The notes under the pieces are model-generated. The model saw nothing but the letters and a program-made list of their open reading frames with translations. It had not been told where the DNA came from and ran no database searches. Source: Desulfosporosinus lacus DSM 15449 (lineage in GTDB: Bacteria > Bacillota > Desulfitobacteriia > Desulfitobacteriales > Desulfitobacteriaceae). From it: 34,352 nucleotides of DNA. Below are positions 25,599 through 32,838 of this stretch, in pieces. Each line of letters begins with the position of its first letter. The stretch's first letter is position 1. The position numbers and the translations under genes were made by a program. The stretch is taken from positions 1-34,352 of the forward strand of contig NZ_FQXJ01000034.1 of NCBI RefSeq assembly GCF_900129935.1. Direction: 5' to 3'.

Positions 25599-26072
25599 TC
25601 AGTTACGATGAGGCAACAATTTCCTTGAAGACTGGTAGACTAAGTAACCCAATACCCCACCAAACGTATTGAGCAGTACATCATCGATATCCAAGCCTCC
25701 GACATTAAATATATATTGGCAGATTTCAGCTGTAATACTGGTGAGCAGGGCGATTCCTATTATAGCGATCAATCGCCGCGTTCTTTTGAAAATAAGAGGC
25801 AGCAAAAATCCCAACGGCATAAACGCCACAATATTGCCTGCCAGATTAATTAGGACGATACTGACTCCAAAACTCTCATAGTTTTCAATATAGCTCTCGA
25901 TTGTTTTCAGGGGAGTTAAGTTATAGCGTCTAGGCCCACCATGAGAACGATATTTTCCAAGAAACAGCTCCCAGATAAGAACTGTTGTATAAGCCAAAAA
26001 TAATAACTGATAAACCCTACTCCACACCCTCGCATACAATCGCTGGGGCTTAACGCGGTTTTGATCTGACAT
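25599..26072 (-). CDS. VanZ family membrane protein
   Basis: 157 residues with four membrane segments. The segments YNLTPLKTI, NLAGNIVAFMPLGFLLPLIF, ITAEICQYIFNVGGLDIDDVLLNTFGGVLGYLVY carry the conserved VanZ features. VanZ confers low-level teicoplanin resistance in enterococci, but most chromosomal homologues have unknown roles at the membrane. The ATG follows a perfect AAAGGAG. It is separate from its neighbours, with about 120 bases to the glycosidase gene, so co-transcription is possible. Confidence 0.88.
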   Translation of the reverse strand: MSDQNRVKPQRLYARVWSRVYQLLFLAYTTVLIWELFLGKYRSHGGPRRYNLTPLKTIESYIENYESFGVSIVLINLAGNIVAFMPLGFLLPLIFKRTRRLIAIIGIALLTSITAEICQYIFNVGGLDIDDVLLNTFGGVLGYLVYQSSRKLLPHRN

Positions 26073-26142
26073 CTGGAAGCTCCTTTAATACCACTTAAAT
26101 ACTTATTTTAATCATACCAGTCAATAAGAATAAGTAAAGTCC

Positions 26143-26230
26143 CCAATGAGCACATGCCGATGGATGTGCTTATTGGAGTTTGAGGTAAAATTGAAAACCA
26201 TCTCTAAAAAAGGCCTCTCGAGGCTTTGCT
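26143..26230 (-). terminator. Terminator hairpins after the HTH-Uma2 gene
   Basis: Two structures: a short stem around GCCTCGAGAGGC (about 26210-26225) followed on the minus strand by TTTTTT, and a longer one pairing CCAATGAGCACAT (26143-26155) with ATGTGCTTATTGG (26164-26176). The first is the better intrinsic terminator for the HTH-Uma2 gene. Confidence 0.5.
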
Positions 26231-26270
26231 CAAGTGGCCATGCTGTAATAAGTAAGAAGTCTGAGGAAAA

Positions 26271-27029
26271 TCACTCAAATACAGGTCTATGAAATACCCT
26301 GTCCAGATCCAGGGCCAACCCCGGAAAATCAGGATGTGTGAATTTGTCGCCCGGTCCCCCTGCAAATACCAGGGTGTAACTTCCGTCCTTAAGCCTAAAA
26401 GTTTCCAAGGTGTCCTCCTCTGGATCCACAATCCAGTAGTGAGGGATCCCTGCCTTACGATAAATCTCCATCTTCCGTAAGCGATCTTTCCGGCGATTTG
26501 TCGGGGACATAATTTCCACCACCAAATCACAAGGACCGTCGATGCGTTCTTGACGCATAATTTCCCTGCGGGCACCGGAGATAAATAATATATCCGGCTG
26601 TACTACATTACTGATGTTCAAAGTAACATCCAAGGGAGCAAAAAAGAGTTCTCCCTCCGGATCATAATTATCAAAGAAAGTCATCAACCGACGTCCCAGT
26701 TCTCGCGATAATCGCTGATGATGCATAGAAGGCGATGGCTCCTTTACCAGAAATCCTTCTAGGATCTCAAACCGATAGCCAGGCTCTTCCGGAAGCTTCA
26801 AATAATCCTCATAGGTATAATTACCCTGCTTGGCGTATACATGACCTTCTTCTTTAACAGATAGGTTCCCTCCAGCCAAAGCAGCCAGCACGGCTTCCTT
26901 TTCATAGCGGTATTGTTTCTCTCCCAGTTCAATCGTGGGGATTTTTTTTTGCCGGGTATACCTCCAGATCGTTTCTACCGACAGATTAAGCATCTCCGCT
27001 AATTCCTGAGCCGTAAACAATTTCTTCAT
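26271..27029 (-). CDS. Excisionase-type HTH fused to Uma2 (PD-(D/E)xK-like) domain protein
   Basis: 252 residues from the ATG at 27029, preceded by GGAGGTG; longer frames lack a ribosome site. Residues 1-50 (FTAQELAEMLNLSVETIWRYTRQKKIPTIELGEKQYRY) are a MerR/excisionase-type helix-turn-helix. Residues ~70-250 form a Uma2/DUF820 domain: YEDYLKLPEEPGYRFEILEG, VVQPDILFI, PCDLVVEIMSPTNRRKDRLRK and AGIPHYWIVDPEEDTLE match the nuclease-fold Asp and Glu-x-x positions. Uma2 proteins are numerous in cyanobacteria and some Firmicutes; activity is largely untested. The fusion suggests DNA-binding. Neighbours give no clear partner. Confidence 0.82.
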   Translation of the reverse strand: MKKLFTAQELAEMLNLSVETIWRYTRQKKIPTIELGEKQYRYEKEAVLAALAGGNLSVKEEGHVYAKQGNYTYEDYLKLPEEPGYRFEILEGFLVKEPSPSMHHQRLSRELGRRLMTFFDNYDPEGELFFAPLDVTLNISNVVQPDILFISGARREIMRQERIDGPCDLVVEIMSPTNRRKDRLRKMEIYRKAGIPHYWIVDPEEDTLETFRLKDGSYTLVFAGGPGDKFTHPDFPGLALDLDRVFHRPVFE

Positions 27030-27202
27030 GAGGTCACCTCCAGCACAATAATACAACCAAACACATCTATAGTCAATTAAACACAACACAAATTCAAGTT
27101 CCAAGCAAAAAACGGGTGCTGTTCAGAACACCTTCATTTCGACCTGTGGACAAGTCCAAAATAACACCCTTTCTCAAAACCGATTTCCACTCGACAGAAA
27201 AA

Positions 27203-27240
27203 CCTTCTCCAATAATTAACTCATATTGGAGAAGGTCGGC
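27203..27240 (-). terminator. Terminator of the feo operon
   Basis: CCTTCTCCAATA (27203-27214) and TATTGGAGAAGG (27224-27235) pair perfectly around a 9-base loop; on the minus strand the stem is followed by TTTTTCTG. It lies 12 bases past the stop of the Cys-rich FeoB-associated gene. Confidence 0.85.
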
Positions 27241-27246
27241 TGGCTG

Positions 27247-27396
27247 CTATTCCTGTGGGTGCTTATCCGAGCATCCTGAGCACCCGCTGCATCCAGAACA
27301 CTTTACACCTTTTTTCTTATCCATGACAATTTTATATATGGCAAGGGCAACTAGGGCGGCTACTACAGCAATAACTATAAAATCAACTGTGCTCAT
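27247..27396 (-). CDS. FeoB-associated Cys-rich membrane protein
   Basis: 49 residues. One N-terminal membrane segment (about 5-24) is followed by a cytoplasmic Lys-rich turn and KCSGCSGCSGCSDKH, four cysteines in CxxC repeats. The family (Pfam 'FeoB-associated Cys-rich membrane protein') is usually encoded after feoB, and may replace FeoC in Firmicutes as an iron- or redox-related partner. It overlaps the feoB stop by 4 bases (ATGA), so the two are translationally coupled. Function not proven. Confidence 0.85.
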   Translation of the reverse strand: MSTVDFIVIAVVAALVALAIYKIVMDKKKGVKCSGCSGCSGCSDKHPQE

Positions 27397-29402
27397 ACTT
27401 TCACCGACTGCATTTCGGCCGATATTTGTGTGCTTTTACTGCCTTTTCTCATAAAGTAAACCACACTCGCTACTATAATAGCCACAGCGATTAGCCCTCC
27501 GATAAATCCTGCGCCTAATGTACCAGTAGTTATTAAAGTACCGATCTGATATACAAGGAAAGCCAATACATAACCCATACTCAGTTGGAAACCAACAGCC
27601 CCCCACAGCCACTTAGGGGATTCCATTTCAGACCTCATGGCACCTATCGCCGCAAAGCATGGGGGTGTAAAGAGATTAAATACCAGATAAGCAAGTGCGG
27701 CTACTGCACTAATACCGAATATCGCACTTACTTCTGCACTGCCGCCAACAAGTGCTAACTCTTCAACATCGATAAAGTTCGTTATACTAAAGCAAACAGC
27801 TAAGGTTCCGACGACATTTTCCTTGGCGATAAATCCTGTTACTGCCGCTGCTGCAAACTGCCACAGGCCAAAGCCAAGCGGGATGAATAATATCGCTAAG
27901 GGTGATGCAATGCTTGCCAATATACTTGTCTCCGGCGCAGTCTCTGCAACTACTTGGAGTTGCCAGTCGAATGTTTGTAATATCTGTACTACAGCGTTGC
28001 AAACCAGAATAATTGTACCTGCTTTAATAATGAATGCTTTTGCTCTCATTAATACGGATATGGAAGCTCGCTTTAAACTTGGCCATCTATATTCAGGAAG
28101 CTCCATTATGAAATATGACCTAGAATAATCTCCTGTAATTTTTCTAATAATTAGTGCACTTATAATTATTACAATAATCCCAAGAAAGTACATCGAAGTT
28201 CCAACCCAACTATTATCGTTAAAAAAAACACCGGCAAAAAGTGCAATTATTGGAAGTTTGGCTCCACAAGGCATAAATGGGGTTAACATCGCAGTAGTAC
28301 GTCTTTGTCTTTCATTTTTAATGGTTCTCGTTGCCATAACTCCAGGTATACCACAACCGGTACCAACAATCATAGGTATGATAGATCTGCCTGATAATCC
28401 AACTTTTTTAAAGAATCTATCAAAAACGATAGCTACACGCGCCATATATCCGCTGTCTTCTAATAGCGCTAAGCAGAAAAATAGCACCATAATCAGGGGT
28501 AAAAATCCAATGACAGCACCGACACCGCCAATGATACCATCAAGAAGCAAGGCACCAACAACAGGGTTTATGTTTTCTCCTAGTAGAGAAGCTACACCTT
28601 CGTACACCTTGTCTATCCATCCGACAAAAATATCTGCAAATAGTGGTCCAACCCAGGACTGCGAGATCGAGAAAACTAGCCAGATTATTACTGCAAAGAT
28701 CGGAATCCCCAGCCATTTGTGTGCGACTATCCTATCAGCCCGGTCTTGCATGGTCTGCTTTTCCGAGCTTACCTTTCTTCTCTCGACTTCCGTAACGACA
28801 TTGTTTACAAAGGCATATCGTTTTTTATCAGCCTTTTCAAATTCTTCTTTTGTTGAAGCTTTTTTTACGCCAATACTTGGAGAGATTTGCTTTTTGTTTG
28901 CCTTGCCAACCGTTATTACAGCATTCAGCAGTTCAAGCAAACCGTTATTTGCCGATTTTGTCGATACGGTTTGAATAACAGGGCATTTAAGGGCATCACT
29001 CAATGCCGGAATATCTATTGTATTGCCCTTTTTATCTGTCAAGTCACTCTTATTTAGAGCAACTACTACGGGTATACCTAGTTCAAGTAATTGTGTAGTA
29101 AAGAACAAACTTCTGCTTAAATTTGTTGAGTCAACTATGTTGAGAATAACATCCGGATTTTCGTTTTGGACAAAGTCTTTGGTTATGGACTCTTCACTCG
29201 TGTATGGTGACATGGAGTAGGCGCCGGGTAAGTCCACCACAATCAAGTCTTCGTTCCTTGGATTAAGGCTCTGCTTAACATCCCCTTCTTTCTTCTCCAC
29301 GGTAACCCCGGCCCAGTTTCCTACATGCTCGATCTTACCCGTAATAGCATTAAACAATGTTGTTTTTCCGCTATTAGGATTTCCTGCTAAAGCGATTTTC
29401 AT
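27393..29402 (-). CDS. feoB: Ferrous iron transporter FeoB
   Basis: 669 residues. The N-terminal G domain has G1 GNPNSGKTT (7-15), G3 DLPG (57-60) and G4 NKSD (117-120). The membrane part of about ten to eleven segments carries the paired Gate motifs (GTGCGIPGVMATRTI with MPCGAKLP, and NLFTPPCFAAIGAMRSE). It imports Fe2+ over the cytoplasmic membrane, powered or gated by nucleotide hydrolysis. AAGGAGG precedes the ATG. Two tandem dyads lie just upstream, between feoA and feoB, so feoB probably has separate metal-dependent control. Confidence 0.96.
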   Translation of the reverse strand: MKIALAGNPNSGKTTLFNAITGKIEHVGNWAGVTVEKKEGDVKQSLNPRNEDLIVVDLPGAYSMSPYTSEESITKDFVQNENPDVILNIVDSTNLSRSLFFTTQLLELGIPVVVALNKSDLTDKKGNTIDIPALSDALKCPVIQTVSTKSANNGLLELLNAVITVGKANKKQISPSIGVKKASTKEEFEKADKKRYAFVNNVVTEVERRKVSSEKQTMQDRADRIVAHKWLGIPIFAVIIWLVFSISQSWVGPLFADIFVGWIDKVYEGVASLLGENINPVVGALLLDGIIGGVGAVIGFLPLIMVLFFCLALLEDSGYMARVAIVFDRFFKKVGLSGRSIIPMIVGTGCGIPGVMATRTIKNERQRRTTAMLTPFMPCGAKLPIIALFAGVFFNDNSWVGTSMYFLGIIVIIISALIIRKITGDYSRSYFIMELPEYRWPSLKRASISVLMRAKAFIIKAGTIILVCNAVVQILQTFDWQLQVVAETAPETSILASIASPLAILFIPLGFGLWQFAAAAVTGFIAKENVVGTLAVCFSITNFIDVEELALVGGSAEVSAIFGISAVAALAYLVFNLFTPPCFAAIGAMRSEMESPKWLWGAVGFQLSMGYVLAFLVYQIGTLITTGTLGAGFIGGLIAVAIIVASVVYFMRKGSKSTQISAEMQSVKV

Positions 29403-29417
29403 GATTTCCTCCTTAAA

Positions 29418-29491
29418 TAGTTAGTTTAGTCTAACTTTTATTCAGCACTACCCTATAGTTAGTTTCATCTAACTTTTATTTAACACTACCC
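29418..29491. promoter_or_regulatory. Two tandem AGTTAG-N6-CTAACT operators before feoB
   Basis: A 38-bp unit is repeated twice. Each contains the dyad AGTTAG, six bases, CTAACT (29419-29436 and 29457-29474). The dyad resembles DtxR/IdeR-type boxes (TTAG...CTAA). They lie 17 and 55 bases upstream of the feoB start. A third, longer copy precedes the His/Cys-rich gene at 30726-30749. Regulator identity is inferred, not seen. Confidence 0.65.
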
Positions 29492-29516
29492 TAAGGTAAT
29501 GATAGAACAAAATAGA

Positions 29517-29732
29517 CTATACCATAATGGCGTTTGCTAAATCCTCGTCTATACTGTACCTTGCATCTTTGACATTAATTATATAATTAGATGCCAATTT
29601 TGAAATAATAGTTACTTTTTCACCAGGATAACACCCCAGCGTAAATAAGAACTCACGAATATCTTCGTGATCAGTATTAACGCAATTCACTGTATAAGGC
29701 GTATTTAACTTTCCTCTCGCTAAAGACATCAT
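29517..29732 (-). CDS. feoA: FeoA domain protein
   Basis: 71 residues from the ATG at 29732, chosen because AAGGAG ends 6 bases upstream; the ATG at 29738 directly abuts that site. The sequence has the SH3-like FeoA fold: HEDIREFLFTLGCYPGEKVTIISKLASNYIINVKDARYSIDEDLANAIMV. FeoA supports FeoB-dependent Fe2+ uptake at the inner face of the membrane. It is 114 bases upstream of feoB, with operator repeats between, rather than tightly coupled as in many operons. Confidence 0.88.
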   Translation of the reverse strand: MMSLARGKLNTPYTVNCVNTDHEDIREFLFTLGCYPGEKVTIISKLASNYIINVKDARYSIDEDLANAIMV

Positions 29733-29823
29733 GCTCATCTCCTTGATAATTTGATTATGTTAATTACTTGCTTGCTTATCTGCTTTATCACAAATCGTTG
29801 TGATGCTGATTTGCTGTACCTTG

Positions 29824-29856
29824 ATTTTACCGTAATTGATAATGAAAGTCAATATC
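29824..29856 (-). promoter_or_regulatory. feoA promoter with Fur-like box
   Basis: On the minus strand TTGACT (29847-29852) and TAAAAT (29824-29829) are 17 bases apart. GATAATGAAAGTCAATATC (29838-29856, plus strand) matches the classic 19-bp Fur consensus at 16 of 19 positions and covers the -35. Iron-dependent repression of feoA by Fur is the likely reading. Confidence 0.7.
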
Positions 29857-29889
29857 TTTGTATGTGGTTTTTTTAACTTGCAACCAAAG

Positions 29890-29941
29890 TCTCCCGCCTC
29901 TAAGCCGCCTTGCTCACCATAGTGAGTGCGTAGGCGGGAGA
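29890..29941. repeat. Nested GC-rich inverted repeat
   Basis: TCTCCCGCCT (29890-29899) pairs with AGGCGGGAGA (29932-29941), and inside GCTCAC/GTGAGT forms a second stem. No T-run follows on either strand, and GC-richness contrasts with the surroundings. It resembles IS200/IS605-type end structures, so it may be a relic; this is unproven. Confidence 0.4.
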
Positions 29942-29958
29942 TGGGATTGCCACCCTTA

Positions 29959-30084
29959 TTATTCTAATAGGTATAAATCATTACCAATATTGAGTATAAA
30001 ATATAAAGTAGTAATTATGGCCGTCAGTATGAATCCAAGAGTTAGATAATAATAATCATTCAGTATTTCTCCATGTATTGTCAT
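29959..30084 (-). CDS. Possible 41-residue single-pass membrane peptide in the iron locus
   Basis: The minus strand encodes 41 residues from ATG 30084 to TAA 29961. Residues 10-33 (YYYLTLGFILTAIITTLYFI) form one hydrophobic helix, flanked by a charged N-terminus (MTIHGEILND) and tail (NDLYLLE). The ribosome site is weak (AACAAGAACAAA), which lowers confidence; GGAG inside the frame could serve a CTG. It lies 54 bases after the His/Cys-rich gene, probably on the same transcript, and before the feoA promoter. No family recognised. Confidence 0.4.
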   Translation of the reverse strand: MTIHGEILNDYYYLTLGFILTAIITTLYFILNIGNDLYLLE

Positions 30085-30138
30085 TTTGTTCTTGTTATAA
30101 AATGCATTGAAACGTCATTCATATCACTAAAATCACAC

Positions 30139-30684
30139 CTATGGTTTAATTGCTTTATTGGCAGCGTTATATTCATGCCTAATCTGCACTGAGACTTTCT
30201 CACCCAACTCAGTGAGCGCTATGCTGCCAAGCTCAATTTCTGCTGTGTCGCAAAGAAAGCTCGGGTTTTTCTTCCCCTCATTAACCGTTTCTGTGAAGTA
30301 TGCAAATAGAACCGAGTTTGAATGCAGTGTGTAGTCATAGTCCTCCAGGGGAATATCGTAGTCGAGAGAGATAAGCTGCTTTTTCTCAAGCTCTGACAAA
30401 ACCGTTCCAATCTCTTTCACAATTTCCATGCTGTCATCAAGAGCATTTATATACACTGGTGCGAAAGAAACAAATCTAGCTTCTTCCTCTTTACAGCTAC
30501 TCATAACAAAGCGGCTGACCGGTATGTAACTGTACTGCACAAGATCCATCAAAACGTCCATTTCCTCATTGGTGATTGTCATAGGGTCGTGAGAATGAGC
30601 GCAGTCTTTTTTAGAATCGGAAGAATGGCTGTGGCAGCAGCTATCGCTGCAACAGTCAGGCGATTGATCTTGCTTAATAAGCAT
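30139..30684 (-). CDS. His/Cys-rich metal-locus protein with possible winged-helix region
   Basis: 181 residues, no membrane segments. Residues 11-34 are a dense ligand cluster: CCSDSCCHSHSSDSKKDCAH then SHD, with five Cys and four His plus two Asp, suited to binding iron, zinc or nickel. The rest is acidic, with alternating helix and strand: GTVLSELEKKQLISLDYDIP and ELGSIALTELGEKVSVQI look like winged-helix pieces (the latter like 'LTELG+KV'). Its gene has a good AGGAGAA site and carries the same dyad operator as feoB upstream. A metal-sensing or metal-buffering role is an inference; no family was recognised with confidence. Confidence 0.6.
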   Translation of the reverse strand: MLIKQDQSPDCCSDSCCHSHSSDSKKDCAHSHDPMTITNEEMDVLMDLVQYSYIPVSRFVMSSCKEEEARFVSFAPVYINALDDSMEIVKEIGTVLSELEKKQLISLDYDIPLEDYDYTLHSNSVLFAYFTETVNEGKKNPSFLCDTAEIELGSIALTELGEKVSVQIRHEYNAANKAIKP

Positions 30685-30725
30685 TTGATTTTCTCCTGTT
30701 CTTTCAATAACTTTACTTGCTATAC

Positions 30726-30754
30726 TTAAGTTAGTGTAATCTAACTTAAATATA
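30726..30754 (-). promoter_or_regulatory. Operator upstream of the His/Cys-rich gene
   Basis: Nine-base arms TTAAGTTAG and CTAACTTAA around six bases form a perfect dyad (30726-30749), 42 bases before the start codon. A TATATT hexamer on the minus strand (30749-30754) abuts it. The core AGTTAG-N6-CTAACT is shared with the two feoB sites. Confidence 0.65.
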
Positions 30755-30799
30755 GCATATTAATCCTGTGGAAGGTTAGAAAAACATCAAAGAGTTTGT

Positions 30800-30975
30800 T
30801 AACCCGTTTACGGGTGAGTCATTAGAAAAGAACAAGAAAAAATAGCTCCGCAACCCCTTTAGGGGTAGTTCGGAGCGGAGTACGGTTGGCGGAACTTTCA
30901 GCGAGCCTTTAGGCTCAGCTGTACCCAGCCCTTATAAAGCTAGAACAAACCACCCGCTGAACAGGTGGAATTGAA
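30800..30975 (+). ncRNA. Orphan omegaRNA-like / IS200-IS605 right-end relic
   Basis: Dense hairpins without ORF. Three stems are closed by the same TTTA loop: CCCG/CGGG (30803-30814), CCCC/GGGG (30854-30865, nested in GCTCCG 30845-30850 / CGGAGC 30871-30876) and GAGCC/GGCTC (30903-30916). A final CCACC/GGTGG hairpin (30950-30968) precedes AATTGAA. This layout resembles omegaRNA at the right end of TnpB elements, but no tnpB is adjacent. The type call is inference. Confidence 0.45.
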
Positions 30976-30984
30976 TGCAAGAGT

Positions 30985-31412
30985 TATTTCGCCTAACGGA
31001 CGGGTGTTGTCGGGATAGAAACTGGGCGCACGCATCTACAGAATGCAGGCCACGTTTCCCAGAGCCCTCCTGCGATCCCGGACAGTCGGATTTCCCGAGT
31101 CCGGTTCTCACCCCAGGTTTATCCCTTGAGCCTTCCCATATAACCCTAGGTTTAAATGTTGGCACCATATCCGCCCATTGATTATTTAGTTTACTCAAGG
31201 GTTAGCCTTCATTTAAGAGATACGTTATCAGTCTCTGTTTACTGCATTTCTCTGAGGCCACCAAGTGTCCAGAGGTCCTTTGCTTCAACAAGGTGTTACC
31301 GTGTTGAAAGTACAATTTCTTTGTACTTAAGAAGGCATTATGCACTAGTCCATGATGCTTTGCTCAATATCAGGGAAACCGTCGACTGGAGGAAGGAAAT
31401 ACAGAATGTTAT
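30985..31412. other. Gene-free, structured, GC-richer stretch, probable mobile-element relic
   Basis: No frame with a ribosome site and recognisable product was found. A strong nested hairpin pairs CCGGAC-AG-TCGG with CCGA-GTCCGG (31078-31104). AAGTACAA/TTGTACTT (31308-31328) may terminate the downstream minus-strand metalloprotease gene. On the minus strand the 31000-31200 stretch has a style reminiscent of group II intron RNA, which I could not confirm. Confidence 0.35.
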
Positions 31413-32828
31413 TTACGGCAATTTATTAACGGTATCGAGGGCCTCCTTGAAGAACTGAGCGGGCATGTAGATCGTATCGTTCTGTAATACAATACTGGTA
31501 TGGGTTGCCTGATCATGTGTGTTGCAGAAGATTCCATCAATCATAGATGTTACCACCTTGCCATCTGAAATATCTAGACTGGCAATACCAAGGGATTTTC
31601 CGTCTTTTACTAGCTCGTAGTTATATTCAACAGTGTTTGGATACTGAGGGTTATCTATATTTTTAGAAACTACATTTACCGTATACCCTAAGTTTTCAGC
31701 CGTGGTTACAAGCGGCAAATAAGGCACTCCCTTATCATTCAGGGCCCCCATTTTCCAATATTCCGGCAGAGCTTTCTCATTAACAGGTCTGGCGGAAGGA
31801 GTATTCGTTTCGATCCGTGCTAACCTTTCAGTGGATGACTCTGAACGGGACGAAGTGGTAGCTGCTGTTGAAGCAGGGCTTTCGGTCGCGAATCCTATAC
31901 TTGCCCCTGTGACTATTAGAACAGCTGCTACAAGAGTTATAATTGAAGTTTTCTTCATTTTCATAATCGCAACGATCCTTTCTTCAATAGCATTTTTGCT
32001 AAAATTGTTCACAAGAGGGATTATACTGCTTCTCTTTTCCTCCAGCCCAATAAGAGCCAAGGCATAAGCGGACTTCATATTTTCTCCAACAGTCCTCACA
32101 ACAGCTTCATCGCAGGACAGTTCAATATCCCGGTTTGCCAATACATACATTCTCCATACCAAAGGATTGAACCAATGTACACATACTGCAGCAACGAGGA
32201 AGAGCTTCATCAATGTGTCAAAACGTTGAATATGTACAAGCTCATGAATGAGGATATATTCCAAATGTTGTTCGTTCGTCCAGTCCGTGCCCTTGGGAAG
32301 GAGTATCACCGATCTAAATATCCCGTAAGCCAGCGGGGTAGCTAGTCTATCCGACTGCCTGATTTCCACCTTTCTCCTTGTTGGATGGCTTCGTTGCCAA
32401 GCCTTAACGAATTCGTTTTCAGCAGGCAGGGCGGTCTTATATTCTCTACGCCACCGAAGATGCGTGGCAAGGAAAAACAAGGCGCAGGCTAACAAGCCGA
32501 TAACCCATACGACCATAAAGATGGATATGTCTTTCGAGGCCGTTTTCGCCAACGAAGCGTTTATCGTTTCTGCCGCCGTTCCAATATTGATTGGAGCCAT
32601 ACCTGTAACGGTCGTATCCATAGTTGAAAAGTGCGTTTTTAGTATGTTAGCAAGAGTATAAATACTGAAGAGTGAGGAAACGGAAAAAGGAATGAGCAGG
32701 CGGCACAGTGCCACGGCCCAAAGCACATAAAACGTCCTTTTCGGAAGCCGGTGCAGCGCAAAGGCACGGATAATTGCAATTGCCAGAATGAAAACGGAAG
32801 CCGAAAGGCTCATTTTCAATATCTCCAT
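31413..32828 (-). CDS. BlaR1/MecR1-like M56 membrane metalloprotease with C-terminal copper amine oxidase-like stalk domain
   Basis: 471 residues from ATG 32828 (preceded by GAGGGG; longer frames overlap the repressor gene). Membrane segments at about 7-25, 33-58, 103-122 and 294-314. The gluzincin motif HELVH (195-199) and downstream ANRDIELSCDEAV (Glu/Asp ligand) define M56. In BlaR1 an extracellular penicillin-binding domain follows TM4; here it is a Ser/Thr-rich linker and ~125 residues (VPYLPLVTTAENLGYTV ... NDTIYMPAQFFKEAL) resembling the copper amine oxidase N-terminal 'stalk' domain. It probably senses an envelope signal and cleaves the repressor. The repressor gene is 10 bases upstream. 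Confidence 0.85.
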   Translation of the reverse strand: MEILKMSLSASVFILAIAIIRAFALHRLPKRTFYVLWAVALCRLLIPFSVSSLFSIYTLANILKTHFSTMDTTVTGMAPINIGTAAETINASLAKTASKDISIFMVVWVIGLLACALFFLATHLRWRREYKTALPAENEFVKAWQRSHPTRRKVEIRQSDRLATPLAYGIFRSVILLPKGTDWTNEQHLEYILIHELVHIQRFDTLMKLFLVAAVCVHWFNPLVWRMYVLANRDIELSCDEAVVRTVGENMKSAYALALIGLEEKRSSIIPLVNNFSKNAIEERIVAIMKMKKTSIITLVAAVLIVTGASIGFATESPASTAATTSSRSESSTERLARIETNTPSARPVNEKALPEYWKMGALNDKGVPYLPLVTTAENLGYTVNVVSKNIDNPQYPNTVEYNYELVKDGKSLGIASLDISDGKVVTSMIDGIFCNTHDQATHTSIVLQNDTIYMPAQFFKEALDTVNKLP

Positions 32829-32838
32829 AACCATCCCC

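Noticed and set aside
26204-26575. 123-codon minus-strand frame overlapping the Uma2 gene
   Set aside because: Out-of-frame shadow; the Uma2 frame carries all conserved motifs and the ribosome site.
28258-28974. 238-codon plus-strand frame antisense to feoB
   Set aside because: Codon-phase shadow of a well-conserved gene; no ribosome site or family features.
29418-29491. 38-bp direct repeats as a mini CRISPR
   Set aside because: Only two units, no spacer of constant length, and each unit is explained by a dyad operator upstream of feoB.
30932-31198. 88-codon minus-strand ORF
   Set aside because: No ribosome site, low-complexity polar product, and it runs across the hairpin-rich relic, so it is probably chance or part of a structured RNA.
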